A stretch of DNA of 64,000 nt, from NCBI RefSeq assembly GCF_028993555.1, contig NZ_CP118611.1, forward strand, positions 1,697,501 to 1,761,500. The letters are read 5' to 3'. Below the pieces are notes generated by a model that was given only the letters and a program-made list of their open reading frames with translations, made no database searches and had not been told where the DNA came from. The position numbers were made by a program, and so were the translations under genes. The DNA comes from Ensifer adhaerens (lineage in GTDB: Bacteria; Pseudomonadota; Alphaproteobacteria; Rhizobiales; Rhizobiaceae). Below are positions 1 to 8,866 of the stretch, piece after piece; position 1 is the stretch's first letter, and each line of letters begins with the position of its first letter.

Positions 1-684
1 GCATTCGTCACGGAAGCTGCCATTGAAGCTTTCCACGAAACCGTTTTGCATCGGTTTGCCTGGTGCGATGTAATGCCATTCGACGCGCGTGCCTTGGCAC
101 CACTTGAGAACGGCCATGCTCGTCATCTCCGTGCCGTTGTCGGAAACAACGATCCGTGGCTTTCCGCGCCGGGCGATGATGGCATCCAGTTCCCGTGCAA
201 GCCGCACCCCTGAGAGCGATGTGTCGGCGACCAGCGCCAGGCATTCGCGGGTGAAGTCGTCAACGACAGCCAGGACCCGAAAGCGACGACCATCCGTGAA
301 AGCGTCGCTGACGAAGTCGAGGCTCCAGCGCTCATTGGGACGCGACGGCAATGCCAAAGGCCGTCTCGTGCCCAAGGCACGCTTGCGACCGCCACGTTTG
401 CGCACGGTCAGCTTCTCTTCCCGATAGAGACGCCGGAGCTTCTTCAGGTTCATGACGATCCCCTGCCGATCCAGCATGACGTGAATGCGCCGATAACCGA
501 AACGACGGCGCTCGGACGCCACCATCTTCATAGCTTCACGGATATGACCGTCATCGGGCCGGATGCTGCGGTATCGCACGCTCGACCGATCAATGGACAA
601 AACCTCGCACGCCCGACGCTGGCTCACACCATGCTTCTCGCAGACATGAGCTACAGCATCCCGCTTCACATCGGGCGTCACCAT
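1..684 (-). CDS. IS3-family transposase OrfB (DDE integrase), 3' end outside the window
   Basis: The frame opens at ATG 684 and is still open at base 1 (228 codons). An N-terminal HTH-like part ([19 protein letters not shown]) precedes the rve integrase core. All three catalytic acidic residues can be seen: the D of SLDFVSD, the D of VVSDNGTE and the E of FVESFNG. It overlaps orfA by 7 bases and sits in the -1 frame relative to it. The overlap contains a run of seven A residues, which fits the programmed -1 frameshift by which IS3 elements make the OrfAB fusion. The part seen is intact, so the element could still be active. Confidence 0.9.
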   Translation of the reverse strand, partial: MVTPDVKRDAVAHVCEKHGVSQRRACEVLSIDRSSVRYRSIRPDDGHIREAMKMVASERRRFGYRRIHVMLDRQGIVMNLKKLRRLYREEKLTVRKRGGRKRALGTRRPLALPSRPNERWSLDFVSDAFTDGRRFRVLAVVDDFTRECLALVADTSLSGVRLARELDAIIARRGKPRIVVSDNGTEMTSMAVLKWCQGTRVEWHYIAPGKPMQNGFVESFNGSFRDEC

Positions 685-944
685 TTTTTTGCGGCAACAT
701 CCTTCAAAATGGCATTATCGAGCATGGTCTCGGCCAACAGCTTCTTCAGCTTGGCGTTCTCATCTTCCAGAGCCTTCAGCTTGCGGGCATCGGAAACCTC
801 CATGCCGCCAAACTTCGCCTTGTATTTGTAGAAGGTCGCCTCGGATATACCGTGCTTGCGGCAGACATCGGCCGTCTTCAAGCCGTTCTCCTGCTCCTTC
901 AAAATCCCGATAATCTGTTCGTCCGTGAACCGTGAATGCTTCAT
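678..944 (-). CDS. IS3-family transposase OrfA (HTH subunit)
   Basis: This 88-residue protein has the transposase_8/HTH_Tnp fold. A helix-turn-helix (residues about 8-40, with [20 protein letters not shown] and [17 protein letters not shown]) is followed by a leucine-zipper-like coiled coil ([17 protein letters not shown]) used for multimerisation. It is full length for OrfA of the IS407/IS3 subgroups. It ends in a GCAAAAAAATGG tract that overlaps the start of orfB and is the likely frameshift site. OrfA binds the terminal repeats and OrfB supplies catalysis. Confidence 0.9.
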   Translation of the reverse strand: MKHSRFTDEQIIGILKEQENGLKTADVCRKHGISEATFYKYKAKFGGMEVSDARKLKALEDENAKLKKLLAETMLDNAILKDVAAKKW

Positions 945-1006
945 GCCCGTCTCCTCGCCGTGACGGACTCTACCAAAATTTGGAGGAAGATCAGGGTCTC
1001 AGGTCA

Positions 1007-1348
1007 CCGACCTTTGCCTCATCATTGCCGCGCAGCTGCGCGCGGAAGAGCATTTACTGATTGGCCGGCACTCTGCTTGGAAGCGGTCGAGGCGTAGCGC
1101 CGAGAATGGAAAGGTCAACGGCCCGAACACGCGCTGAAGGGACGTGCAAAAGGGGGCATCCACCGCTTCCCTGGCGTTCGTGGCTCCCAAAGGCCACGAA
1201 TGCGTTGAGATTCGGCAATTGCAAACGATTGGCTAGGCTCTCTCCTTGGAAAGCTGATGCCGCCTACACATCTCGGAGGTTTGGCTCACCCTGGTCAGCC
1301 GCGCCGAATCTAGCTCGGACTTGGCGATGCCATGCCATGGCATGCCGA
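1007..1348. other. Non-coding or degenerate stretch next to the IS end
   Basis: No recognisable gene was found in 342 bases between the IS terminus and the HugZ-like remnant. The open frame that crosses it reads as low-complexity arginine- and alanine-rich sequence without family resemblance. It is probably eroded coding DNA left after insertions and deletions. Confidence 0.5.
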
Positions 1349-1681
1349 ATGACCGTCGAGGCGCTCAACCTCAGCGGGGCCCCCGCTCGCAATGCGGCGC
1401 AGATATCGGTCGACGATGTCCTTACCGACCTGCGTGGTGCAGAGGAGTTCATGGCTGCCGAGTTCGACGAAATTGAAAAGATCAATACACAACCGGACCT
1501 GGTTGCCCGTCTGGCAGAAGAAGCCGGGGCAAAGCAGGAGAAGTGGCGCGTCACCGGCATCGATCCGCAGGGCCTCGACCTCACGTCTCCTGGCTCCGCC
1601 GCGTGGCTGTGGTTCTCCGCACGAGTAGAAACGCCGCTTGCCCTTGCCGATGCACTGGCTCGGCCTTTTCATCGTCACTAG
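1349..1681 (+). pseudogene. Remnant of a HugZ / pyridoxamine-phosphate-oxidase-like (DUF2470) gene
   Basis: The translated stretch resembles the C-terminal half of HugZ-type haem-utilisation proteins. It has a strand like 'TVEALNLSGAPARNAAQIS', then DVLTDLRGAEEFMAAE, then the DUF2470-like WRVTGIDPQGLDL and a closing hydrophobic 'RVETPLALADALA'. The N-terminal FMN-binding barrel is missing. The normally conserved MNADHAD segment, with its histidine, reads KINTQPD here. The upstream part of the frame shows no similarity. I therefore read it as a decayed gene fragment. The family assignment comes from remembered motifs only. Confidence 0.5.
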
Positions 1682-1734
1682 TCTCAACTCCCGGCACAAC
1701 CGAAGGCGGCCCACTGCCGAAAACGCCGGTGTCG

Positions 1735-1878
1735 AATGCCTTTGCCGCCCACGCTGCGTTGAGCTGCGGTAACTCGCTGTCGATATCGTGGAAGAGAAAC
1801 ACGACGGCCGTCAAAGGTCTCTGCGGGTTCTCAAAAATCTGTTTCGGCGCGCCGATCTCGTGGATGCGGCCGCGCCGA
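1735..1878 (-). pseudogene. Remnant of the 3' end of an amino-acid-type ABC transporter ATPase gene
   Basis: On the minus strand around 1791-1874 the frame reads RGRIHEIGAPKQIFENPQRP. This is the hallmark of the C-terminal end of polar amino acid ABC ATPases (GlnQ/HisP type: 'G.I.E.G.P..IF..P....T..FL'). The final FLSR-type segment lies in a neighbouring frame after about 1800, so a frameshift has occurred. The Walker A, signature and Walker B regions are absent. It is a short fragment in the same debris field as the HugZ-like remnant. Confidence 0.45.
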
Positions 1879-1900
1879 AGAAGGCGACCTTCACATGCCG

Positions 1901-2539
1901 CTAGGCATAGGCACCGCGTCGCAGTCCCTCGACCCAGTTGCGGCAAAGCTGCGCGCCTTCCTCAGGCTTGAAAGAGCCGGGGTTGAGGCACCAGGCGAGC
2001 CAGAGACCATCGAGGAGTGCCGTAAACGCGACGGCGGTCAGGCGGATGTCGGCGATAGCAAACCCTTCGTCGGCGGCAAGATCGCCAAGCAAACCTTCGA
2101 CGGCGGTCACATAGCCTGAATACTCATTCTGCTGCGAAGCGCTCATTCGCTGCGAATGGAGAACGAGACCCCAGAACACGACCCAGACGCCCAGGACATC
2201 GCGATCGAACAGCATCGGCGAGAAAGATACGTTGATGAAGGAATCCAAGCGCTTTTGCGGCGTCGGCTCGGCTTCGTCCACGGCCGTCAACAGGGACTGC
2301 AACAGGCCCTCCGCCATGATGTCGAAGGCATAAGCGACGAGCTCGTTGATCTCACCGAAATGATGGGTGATCAACCCTTGCGTCACGCCCGCTTCCGCCG
2401 CGATCTGGCGAACGGAAACACCGGCATTGCCATGCTTGACGATACAGCGAAGCGCCGCCTCGCCGAGCTGTCGGCGGCGGTCTTCCGGCGTTTCACGGCG
2501 GAAACGCGCCCTGCCCTTCGCTACGACTTTCCTTGCCAA
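1901..2539 (-). CDS. TetR/AcrR-family repressor, BetI-like
   Basis: This 212-residue protein has a TetR N-terminal HTH at residues about 20-65 (RRRQLGEAALRCIVKHG, VSVRQIAAEAGVTQGLITHHF). Its C-terminal domain resembles BetI_C, with 'FDRDVLGVWVVFWG', 'EYSGYVTAVEGLL' and 'TALLDGLWLAWCLNP'. The start appears to be TTG at 2539, behind a GAGG motif. It is divergent from the trimethylamine-dehydrogenase-like gene at 2788 across 248 bases. By analogy with BetI (a choline-sensing repressor) it may control that gene in response to a quaternary or methylated amine. That link is inference; I found no convincing operator palindrome in the intergenic DNA. Confidence 0.85.
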   Translation of the reverse strand: MARKVVAKGRARFRRETPEDRRRQLGEAALRCIVKHGNAGVSVRQIAAEAGVTQGLITHHFGEINELVAYAFDIMAEGLLQSLLTAVDEAEPTPQKRLDSFINVSFSPMLFDRDVLGVWVVFWGLVLHSQRMSASQQNEYSGYVTAVEGLLGDLAADEGFAIADIRLTAVAFTALLDGLWLAWCLNPGSFKPEEGAQLCRNWVEGLRRGAYA

Positions 2540-2787
2540 TTTGCCTCTGCCTCTTGCCCGCCCAGCAGTGCGCGATTTCGCTGCCTGTTGGCAAGCATCA
2601 ATTGCAGCTATCGGGAATTCTCACTGTCACTTTGTCAATAGCAACTTGCAATATCACGTTGTGAAAAAACGGTTATTTCAGTTATTATACGATCTTATAA
2701 TTTCTCTTGCGAAACGGCGTTCCCCATGCCTATCCTGTTGCCAATGACCCGCCGAGGCATGGCGGGCGGGGAACGAGGGCTGGAAGC

Positions 2788-4887
2788 ATGACGCGGGATT
2801 CTCGCTACGATGTGCTGTTCGAACCTGTGCGGATCGGTCCGGTCACGGCTCCGAACCGCTTCTACCAGGTGCCGCATGCCAGCGGCATGACCAACGCGCT
2901 GCCGCGGGTCCGCGCCGCCTTTCGGGAGACGAAAGCGGAAGGCGGGTGGGGCGTGATCTGCACGGGCGCCTGTTCCATCGATGCAAGCTCCGACGATACG
3001 CCGCTGCCTTTTGCGACGCTCTGGGACCTGAACGATATCCGCGCCCACGCCATGATGACGGAGGCCGTCCATCGCCACGGATCGCTCGCAGGCGTGGAGC
3101 TCTGGCACGGCGGCGCGGCGGTGATGAACCGGGCAAGCCGTCTGCCGCCGCTGTCGCCCTCGGGTATCCCGTGGATGGCGACGCATGTCGGCTTCATGGG
3201 AAATCTGCGCCCGCGCGTCATGGACCGGTCGGATATTCGCGACGCCCTGCGCTGGCAGGCCGAAGGCGCGCGGAAGGCGCGAAGCGCCGGTTTCGACATC
3301 GTCTATGTCTATGCCGGCATGGGCTATCTCGGCTACGAATTCCTGTTGCCCGAGTACAATCACCGCACCGACGAATATGGCGGGCCGATCGAGAACCGGA
3401 TCCGCTTCGTCCGGGAAATGCTGGATGTGACCCGCGATGCTGTCGGCGCCGATTGCGGCGTGGCACTACGCGTCAGCCTGGAGGAATTGCGCGCACGGCC
3501 CGGCACACATCAGCAGTCGGAGGCACACGAACTGATCGCGCTCCTCTCCGACCATGCCGATCTCTTCGATGTGAAGATGGATTCAAGTCCGACGGACTGT
3601 TCCGCCTCGCGCTTTACCGGCGAAGGCAGCCATGAACCCGTGATCGATTTTGTGAAACGCATGATGGACAAGCCCGTCGTCGGTGTCGGCCGCTTCACGT
3701 CGCCCGACACGATGGTCTCGCAGATCCGTCGCGGTGTGCTCGACCTGATCGGCGGTGCCCGCCCCTCGATCGCCGACCCCTTCCTCCCCAACAAGATCAA
3801 GGAGGGCCGCATCGAGGAAATCCGCGAGTGCATTGGTTGCAACATCTGCATTTCGAGTTGGCATGACGGCGTTCCGGTGCGTTGCACGCAGAACCCGACG
3901 GCGGGCGAAGAGTGGCGCCGGGGTTGGCACCCGGAGCGGGTGACACCGGCACGGAAGCAGGAGAATGTCCTGATCGTCGGCGGCGGGCCGGCGGGGCTCG
4001 AATATGCGCTGATGGCTGCCCGCCAGGGCCATGACGTGACGCTCGCCGATGCCGGCACGAGCTGGGGCGGGCGATTGAACTTCGAGAAGACCCTACCCGG
4101 CCTTGCCGCCTGGAACCGGGTCGTGGACTATCGCCTCGGTCGTCTGGCCGACCTTCCTGATGTGTCGATGTATCTGGAGAGTCCGCTTGGCGTCGACGAC
4201 ATCCTCGAGCTGGCCCCCGATCACCTCGTGCTTGCGACCGGCGCCGAGTGGACCCGCATGCTCTATTCGTCGCTGGAGATACCGGTCGGCCACCTGGAGC
4301 ATCCTGAGATATATACGCCGGACGACATCGCCGCCGGGCGGCTGCCGAAAGGACCGGTGCTGGTCTTCGATTTCGACAACTACTATTACGGCGGCGTCCT
4401 GGCGGAGCATCTGGCGGGCAAGGGTCTCGGCGTTTCCTACGTGACGCCCGCCGGCCAGGCGTCGGCCTGGACGATCATGACGAACGAGTTGCCGCTGGTG
4501 CACCGGGCGCTTCTGCGCCGCCGCATCCCGGTAACCACATTGCAGACTCTCGTCGGCTTCGACGGCGAAACGGCTACCCTCGCCCAGGTTTTCACGGGAG
4601 AGGAAACCAGGATGCACTGTCGCTCCATCCTGATCGTCGGCCTGCGCCGTCCCCGCGGCGCGCTGCGCCAGGCCCTGGACCTCCGGCAGGCGGACCTCAG
4701 GACGGCAGGCATTGGCAGTGTGACGACCATCGGTGACGCGCTCGCTCCGGGGGCCATCGCTCATGCCGTGCACAGTGGTCACAAGGCCGCCCGCGAACTC
4801 GGCAGCGATGGACGTAAACTCTATCTCCGCGACACGCCGATTACCGATTGCGAGCCCGGCTTCGAACAGGCGCACGCAGTTGAATGA
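2788..4887 (+). CDS. Trimethylamine-dehydrogenase-like FMN/[4Fe-4S]/FAD oxidoreductase (TMADH/DgcA/StcD family)
   Basis: This 699-residue enzyme starts at ATG 2788 behind GAACGAGGG. Residues 1-340 form an old-yellow-enzyme-type FMN barrel ([54 protein letters not shown]). A [4Fe-4S] motif follows with C348, C351, C354 and C366 (CIGCNICIS ... RCTQN). A nucleotide/FAD region starts near 394 ([10 protein letters not shown]). The spacing and the [11 protein letters not shown] tail match trimethylamine/dimethylamine dehydrogenase and the rhizobial DgcA/StcD demethylases better than FadH dienoyl-CoA reductases. The cysteine that carries covalent FMN in TMADH aligns with A31, and the TMADH active-site histidine after VYVYGA aligns with Met. 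Electrons would pass to ETF, which is encoded convergently just downstream. Substrate unknown. Confidence 0.85.
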   Translation: MTRDSRYDVLFEPVRIGPVTAPNRFYQVPHASGMTNALPRVRAAFRETKAEGGWGVICTGACSIDASSDDTPLPFATLWDLNDIRAHAMMTEAVHRHGSLAGVELWHGGAAVMNRASRLPPLSPSGIPWMATHVGFMGNLRPRVMDRSDIRDALRWQAEGARKARSAGFDIVYVYAGMGYLGYEFLLPEYNHRTDEYGGPIENRIRFVREMLDVTRDAVGADCGVALRVSLEELRARPGTHQQSEAHELIALLSDHADLFDVKMDSSPTDCSASRFTGEGSHEPVIDFVKRMMDKPVVGVGRFTSPDTMVSQIRRGVLDLIGGARPSIADPFLPNKIKEGRIEEIRECIGCNICISSWHDGVPVRCTQNPTAGEEWRRGWHPERVTPARKQENVLIVGGGPAGLEYALMAARQGHDVTLADAGTSWGGRLNFEKTLPGLAAWNRVVDYRLGRLADLPDVSMYLESPLGVDDILELAPDHLVLATGAEWTRMLYSSLEIPVGHLEHPEIYTPDDIAAGRLPKGPVLVFDFDNYYYGGVLAEHLAGKGLGVSYVTPAGQASAWTIMTNELPLVHRALLRRRIPVTTLQTLVGFDGETATLAQVFTGEETRMHCRSILIVGLRRPRGALRQALDLRQADLRTAGIGSVTTIGDALAPGAIAHAVHSGHKAARELGSDGRKLYLRDTPITDCEPGFEQAHAVE

Positions 4888-4892
4888 CGGAT

Positions 4893-4911
4893 GGCCGGCG
4901 GGAAGCCGGCC
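4893..4911. terminator. Hairpin between convergent genes (terminator-like)
   Basis: A perfect 7-bp stem GGCCGGC/GCCGGCC with a 5-base loop lies just after the stop of the flavoprotein gene and before the end of etfA. There is no long T run, so termination would depend on the stem or on Rho. Confidence 0.45.
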
Positions 4912-4971
4912 GCCCCTTCACCTGCGCGCTTGACGCCAGGATCTTGACGCGGGGAGCTACCGCGAAGAACG

Positions 4972-5919
4972 TCAGGCACCTGCGGCATTTTCGAATTCCG
5001 GCAGAACCTCGAAGAGATCGGCAACCAGGCCGTAGTCGGCGACCTGGAAGATCGGTGCCTCTTCGTCCTTGTTGATCGCGACGATGACCTTCGAATCCTT
5101 CATGCCGGCGAGGTGCTGGATCGCACCGGAGATGCCGCAGGCGATGTAGAGATCGGGGGCGACCACCTTGCCGGTCTGGCCGACCTGCCAGTCGTTCGGG
5201 GCATAACCGGCGTCGACGGCGGCACGGCTTGCGCCGACGGCAGCACCGAGCTTGTCGGCCACCGGCAGGATGACTTCCTGGAATTTTTCCGAGGAGCCGA
5301 GCGCACGGCCGCCGGAGATGATGATCTTGGCCGAGGTCAGTTCCGGACGATCGGACGACGACAGCGCATCGGCGACGAAGGAGGAAACGCCCGGGTTGGC
5401 GGCAGCCGAGACGGTCTCGATCGCCGCCGAACCGCCTTCAGCGGCAGAGGCGAACGAGGCGGTGCGCACGGTGATGACCCGCTTTTCTTCCGTCGTCTGC
5501 ACCGTCTGGATGGCGTTGCCGGCATAGATCGGGCGTTTGAAGGTGTCGGGCGAAACGACCTCGATGATTTCCGAGACCTGGGAAACGTCGAGCAGCGCAG
5601 CAACGCGCGGCATGACGTTCTTGCCGACCGAGGTGGCGGCGGCAACGATGGTGTCGTAGCTGCCCGCAAGCGAGACGATCAGCGCGGCCAGCGGTTCGGC
5701 GAGGTTGTTGGCAAGCGAGGCGTCGTCGGCAACCAGCACCTTGGCAACGCCCGCAAGCTTGGAGGCCTGTTCGGCCGCAACCTTGGCGCCGGCACCGGCG
5801 ACGAGGATGTGCACGTCGGCTCCAGCCCCACTGGCAATCTTGGCGGCCGCGCTCAGCGCCTTGGCGGTCTGGTCGGAAAGGTGGTTGCTGTCGTGGTCAG
5901 CCAGAAGAAGAATGGCCAT
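4972..5919 (-). CDS. etfA: Electron transfer flavoprotein alpha subunit
   Basis: This 315-residue subunit has the expected two domains. The N-terminal part ([15 protein letters not shown] ... [21 protein letters not shown]) packs against EtfB. The C-terminal FAD domain contains [47 protein letters not shown] and the FAD-binding [16 protein letters not shown]. EtfAB accepts electrons from acyl-CoA and amine dehydrogenases and passes them to ETF-ubiquinone oxidoreductase. It is the last gene of the operon that begins with the acyl-CoA dehydrogenase at 10785. It is separated from etfB by about 150 bases filled with a large palindrome. A housekeeping etfAB probably exists elsewhere, so this pair looks pathway-dedicated; that is inference. 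Confidence 0.95.
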   Translation of the reverse strand: MAILLLADHDSNHLSDQTAKALSAAAKIASGAGADVHILVAGAGAKVAAEQASKLAGVAKVLVADDASLANNLAEPLAALIVSLAGSYDTIVAAATSVGKNVMPRVAALLDVSQVSEIIEVVSPDTFKRPIYAGNAIQTVQTTEEKRVITVRTASFASAAEGGSAAIETVSAAANPGVSSFVADALSSSDRPELTSAKIIISGGRALGSSEKFQEVILPVADKLGAAVGASRAAVDAGYAPNDWQVGQTGKVVAPDLYIACGISGAIQHLAGMKDSKVIVAINKDEEAPIFQVADYGLVADLFEVLPEFENAAGA

Positions 5920-5951
5920 GATCTTGTCCTTTAGAAAAATGGTTCGTTCCC

Positions 5952-6071
5952 GAAATCCGTCAGGCCCTGGCTAAAACGGTGGGGCGGGAGAACCGGCGCG
6001 CAGCGTACTTTTGGTACGTGAGCACCGGAAGCGCAGCGACACGCCGTTTGCAGGCGGGCCTCACGGATTTC
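5952..6071. repeat. RIME-like intergenic palindromic element
   Basis: The outer arms GAAATCCGTCAGGCCC (5952-5967) and GGGCCTCACGGATTTC (6056-6071) are inverted repeats with one mismatch. Inside lie AAACGG (5975-5980)/CCGTTT arms and a central CGTAC-N5-GTACG hairpin at 6004-6018. Total length is about 120 bases. Size and nested palindromes match the Rhizobium intergenic mosaic element (RIME) class described in rhizobia. The right arm includes the stop codon of etfB, so the element lies exactly between etfB and etfA and the transcript would fold here. Confidence 0.7.
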
Positions 6072-6834
6072 AGAGCACGCCGGCTTCGACTTTAAGCTTT
6101 TCGACGAGTTCGGCGACCGACTTGACCTTGATGCCGGCCTTGCGGCCCGACGGCTCCTCGGTCTTCAGCACCTTCAGGCGGGCGGACGTGTCGACGCCGA
6201 AGTCGGCCGGCGACTTCTTGTCGAGCGGCTTCTTCTTCGCCTTCATGATGTTGGGCAGCGAGGCGTAGCGCGGCTCGTTCAGGCGCAGGTCGGTGGTGAC
6301 GACCGCCGGCAGCTTGATGTCGATGGTCTGCAGGCCGCCATCGACTTCGCGCGTCACCCTTGCTGTGCCCTCTGGCGCCTTGCCATCGCCGATCTCGACC
6401 TTGGAGGCAAAGGTGCCCTGCGCCCAGCCGAGCAGCGCCGACAGCATCTGGCCGGTCTGGTTGCTGTCATCATCGATTGCCTGCTTGCCGACGATGATCA
6501 GCCCCGGCTGTTCGGCGTCGGCAACGCCCTTGACGATCCTGGCAACGGCGAGCGGCTCGACCTGGTCTTCGGTCTCAACCAGGATGGCGCGGTCGGCACC
6601 CATGGCAAGCGCGGTCCTGAGCGTCTCTTCGGCCTTGGCCGGACCGACCGAGACGACGACGACTTCGTCCGCCTTGCCGGCTTCCTTCAGCCGCAGCGCT
6701 TCCTCGACCGAGATCTCGTCGAACGGGTTCATCGACATCTTCACATTGGCAAGCTCGACGCCCGAACCATCTGCCTTCACGCGGATCTTGACGTTGTAGT
6801 CAACCACCCGCTTCACGGTGACCAGGATCTTCAT
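6070..6834 (-). CDS. etfB: Electron transfer flavoprotein beta subunit
   Basis: This 254-residue subunit starts at ATG 6834 with Shine-Dalgarno GGGAGG. Diagnostic features are [37 protein letters not shown], the AMP-binding region [17 protein letters not shown], and the partner-recognition loop [19 protein letters not shown] near residue 190. With EtfA it forms the electron carrier for the acyl-CoA dehydrogenase in the same operon and possibly for the TMADH-like enzyme. The gap to the upstream isomerase gene is 16 bases, which indicates co-transcription. Its stop codon lies inside the RIME-like repeat. Confidence 0.95.
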   Translation of the reverse strand: MKILVTVKRVVDYNVKIRVKADGSGVELANVKMSMNPFDEISVEEALRLKEAGKADEVVVVSVGPAKAEETLRTALAMGADRAILVETEDQVEPLAVARIVKGVADAEQPGLIIVGKQAIDDDSNQTGQMLSALLGWAQGTFASKVEIGDGKAPEGTARVTREVDGGLQTIDIKLPAVVTTDLRLNEPRYASLPNIMKAKKKPLDKKSPADFGVDTSARLKVLKTEEPSGRKAGIKVKSVAELVEKLKVEAGVL

Positions 6835-6850
6835 GTTACCTCCCAAATTG

Positions 6851-7708
6851 TCAGCAGAATGTGCGGAAGCGTTCGACCATCACATCGAGCACCTCGCTCG
6901 GGTCCCGCTTCCACCAGTTGTTTGCGGAAAAGATCTCGACCTCGCAGGGGCCGGCATAACCAGCGCCTTCGACGCTTCGTCGCAGAGCCTTTAGATCGGC
7001 GACGCCGTCGCCCATCATGCCACGATCGAGAAGCACGTCGCGCGTGTCGGCAAGCCAGTCGCAGAGGTGATAGCCGAAAATCCTCTCGGCGCCCGCACGC
7101 TGCAACTGCGCCGCGATCTCGCTGTCCCACCACACATGGTAGACATCGACGGCGACGCCGAGGTTCGCGGCGCCAACCATCTCGCAGATATCGACGGCAT
7201 CGCGCAGCGTCGTGAGGCAGGAACGGTTTCCCGCATAAACGGGATTGAGCGGCTCGAGCGCCAGCTTGACGTTCCGGTCGGCGGCATAGGGCGCGATCTC
7301 ACCGACACGATCGGCGACGATCTTCAGGCTCTCTCTCGTGCCCTTGGTTCCCGGATGCACGCCGCCGACCACGATCGTCAGCACCGATGCACCGAGCCCT
7401 GCGGCCATGTCGATCGACGCCTTCGCCTCGTCGATCACCCGTTGCCGATCGACAGCTTCCGTGCCGACGAGAAACGGTGTCCGGCAGAGACCGGCAACCG
7501 CGAGGCCGCTTGCCCGCGCTCGTTCGCCGATTTCAATCGCGCGCGAGCCGATCTCGCGGCGCCAGAAGACGATCGAGCCGAAGCCGCGTTCGGCACAGGC
7601 GTCGATGATGCGCTCTGGCGACCACCCTGCGCCGTGGCCATCGAGGTTGTGTCCCAGGCTGGCGGTGTTCAGCGCCAGGGAGGAATGGTCCGTGGTGAAA
7701 TCACGCAT
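6851..7708 (-). CDS. Sugar phosphate isomerase/epimerase-like TIM-barrel protein (AP endonuclease 2 family)
   Basis: This 285-residue protein belongs to the xylose-isomerase-like TIM-barrel family. Conserved metal-site segments are visible: [31 protein letters not shown] and [13 protein letters not shown]. They supply the Glu, Asp, His and Glu ligands typical of these epimerases. The start at ATG 7708 ([19 protein letters not shown]) is two bases after the stop of the DUF993 gene, so translation is probably coupled. Such proteins interconvert keto-sugars or keto-acids. Its place between a DUF993 aldolase-like gene and etfB suggests a step in the same pathway. Substrate unknown. Confidence 0.85.
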   Translation of the reverse strand: MRDFTTDHSSLALNTASLGHNLDGHGAGWSPERIIDACAERGFGSIVFWRREIGSRAIEIGERARASGLAVAGLCRTPFLVGTEAVDRQRVIDEAKASIDMAAGLGASVLTIVVGGVHPGTKGTRESLKIVADRVGEIAPYAADRNVKLALEPLNPVYAGNRSCLTTLRDAVDICEMVGAANLGVAVDVYHVWWDSEIAAQLQRAGAERIFGYHLCDWLADTRDVLLDRGMMGDGVADLKALRRSVEGAGYAGPCEVEIFSANNWWKRDPSEVLDVMVERFRTFC

Positions 7709-7710
7709 GG

Positions 7711-8859
7711 CTACGCTCCATAGAGCGCAAGCAGCTTCTTCATCCGATCCACGGCGAGCGCCGGATCGCGCAAGAGGCCGCACTGGTCAGCCAGCCGGAA
7801 AAGCTCTACGAAATAGGGAAGCGGCCGCATCGCTTGCGCGCCGTTCAACATCACGAAGTGATTCTGAAAGCCGTTCAGCCAGGCAAGGAAGACGACACCG
7901 GTCTTGTAGTACTGCGTCGGCGCCCGGAAGATCAGCCGCGCCAGCGGCACGGTCGGATCAAGCGTGGCGCGGAACCCTGCGCGATCCCCATCGCCGAGCC
8001 GTTCGACCGCATAGGCGGCGGCCGGCGCAAGCGGATCGAAAATGCCGAGCAAGGCGTGCGAAAATCCTTCGCTGTCGCCCTCGATGAGTTCTGGATAGTT
8101 GAAATCGTCACCCGTATACATCTTCACGCCGACAGGCAGCCGGCGTCGCATGACGACCTCCTTCTCCTTGTCGAGAAGGGAGATTTTTATGCCATCGACC
8201 TTGCTTGCATTTGCGTTGATGACGGCAAGCGCGGTCTGCATCGCAGGTTCGAAATCCTTGCTGCCCCAATAGCCGGCGAGCTGCGGATCGAACATCTCTC
8301 CAAGCCAGTGCAGGATCACAGGCGCGTCGCAGGCGGCCAGCACATCGGAATAGACCTTGATGTAATCGTCCGGTCGCTCAGCGACCCGCACCAAGGCGCG
8401 AGACGCCATGAGGATAAGGCGCCCGCCAACCTTCTGGATCGCTTCGACCTGCTCCAGGTAGGCTCTTCGAACGTCGTCGATGCTGGTGACGGTCGCCGGG
8501 TCGAGATGATCCGTGCCGCAGCCATTGGCAACGACAGCGTCCGGCAGTTCTTCGCGGGTGCGGCGGATCAGTTCCAAAGCGCCCGGCCAGTCGAGGCCCA
8601 TGCCGCGCTGCGCCGTATCCATCGCCTCGGCGATGCCGAGCCCGAGGCCCGCGAGATAGCGGCGGAACTCCATGGTTCTTTCCCAGTCGACGGCGGCGCG
8701 GCCTGAAGGGTCGCTGGCCGTGAACGGGTCGGCGACCACGTGAGCCGCGGAGTAGACGACGCGTGCCGGTCTCTTGCCAAGCGTCGCAGCCGCGATCGGC
8801 GTGCCGCTCAGGGTATAATCGGACAGGCGGCCTTCAGTGTCGGGAAGCGCGATTTTCAT
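7711..8859 (-). CDS. DUF993 family protein (dihydrodipicolinate-synthase-like TIM barrel)
   Basis: This 382-residue protein starts at ATG 8859 (MKIALPDTEGRLSDYTLSG). The remaining sequence (MEFRRYLAGLGLGIAEAMDTAQRGMGLDWP, VANGCGTDHLDP, GGRLILMASRAL, WLGEMFDPQLAGYWG, GIKISLLDKEKE, VKMYTGDDFNYPELI) matches the uncharacterised DUF993 family, often labelled DHDPS-like. The lysine in GIKISLLDKE is a candidate Schiff-base residue by position. DUF993 genes commonly sit with sugar isomerases, dehydrogenases and ribose-type ABC importers, as here, which supports an aldolase-like role in carbohydrate breakdown. No reaction has been assigned to the family as far as I know. Confidence 0.8.
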   Translation of the reverse strand: MKIALPDTEGRLSDYTLSGTPIAAATLGKRPARVVYSAAHVVADPFTASDPSGRAAVDWERTMEFRRYLAGLGLGIAEAMDTAQRGMGLDWPGALELIRRTREELPDAVVANGCGTDHLDPATVTSIDDVRRAYLEQVEAIQKVGGRLILMASRALVRVAERPDDYIKVYSDVLAACDAPVILHWLGEMFDPQLAGYWGSKDFEPAMQTALAVINANASKVDGIKISLLDKEKEVVMRRRLPVGVKMYTGDDFNYPELIEGDSEGFSHALLGIFDPLAPAAAYAVERLGDGDRAGFRATLDPTVPLARLIFRAPTQYYKTGVVFLAWLNGFQNHFVMLNGAQAMRPLPYFVELFRLADQCGLLRDPALAVDRMKKLLALYGA

Positions 8860-8866
8860 GGGGACC

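Larger units (their letters stand above)
1..1006 (-). mobile_element. IS3-family insertion sequence, partial (one end outside the window)
   Basis: Two overlapping transposase frames on the minus strand, orfA then orfB, lie inside an element whose visible end is placed at about 1006. There the minus strand starts TGACCTGAGACCCTG, the TG...CA style terminus of IS3 elements. The other end and its inverted repeat lie beyond position 1, so target duplication cannot be checked. DNA just beyond the visible end is degenerate. The exact boundary at 1006 is inferred from the TG terminus only. Confidence 0.8.

Noticed and set aside
2540..2787. Search for a BetI-type operator between the TetR gene and the TMADH-like gene
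   Set aside because: AT-rich promoter-like DNA is present around 2640-2710, but no clear inverted repeat of useful length was found.
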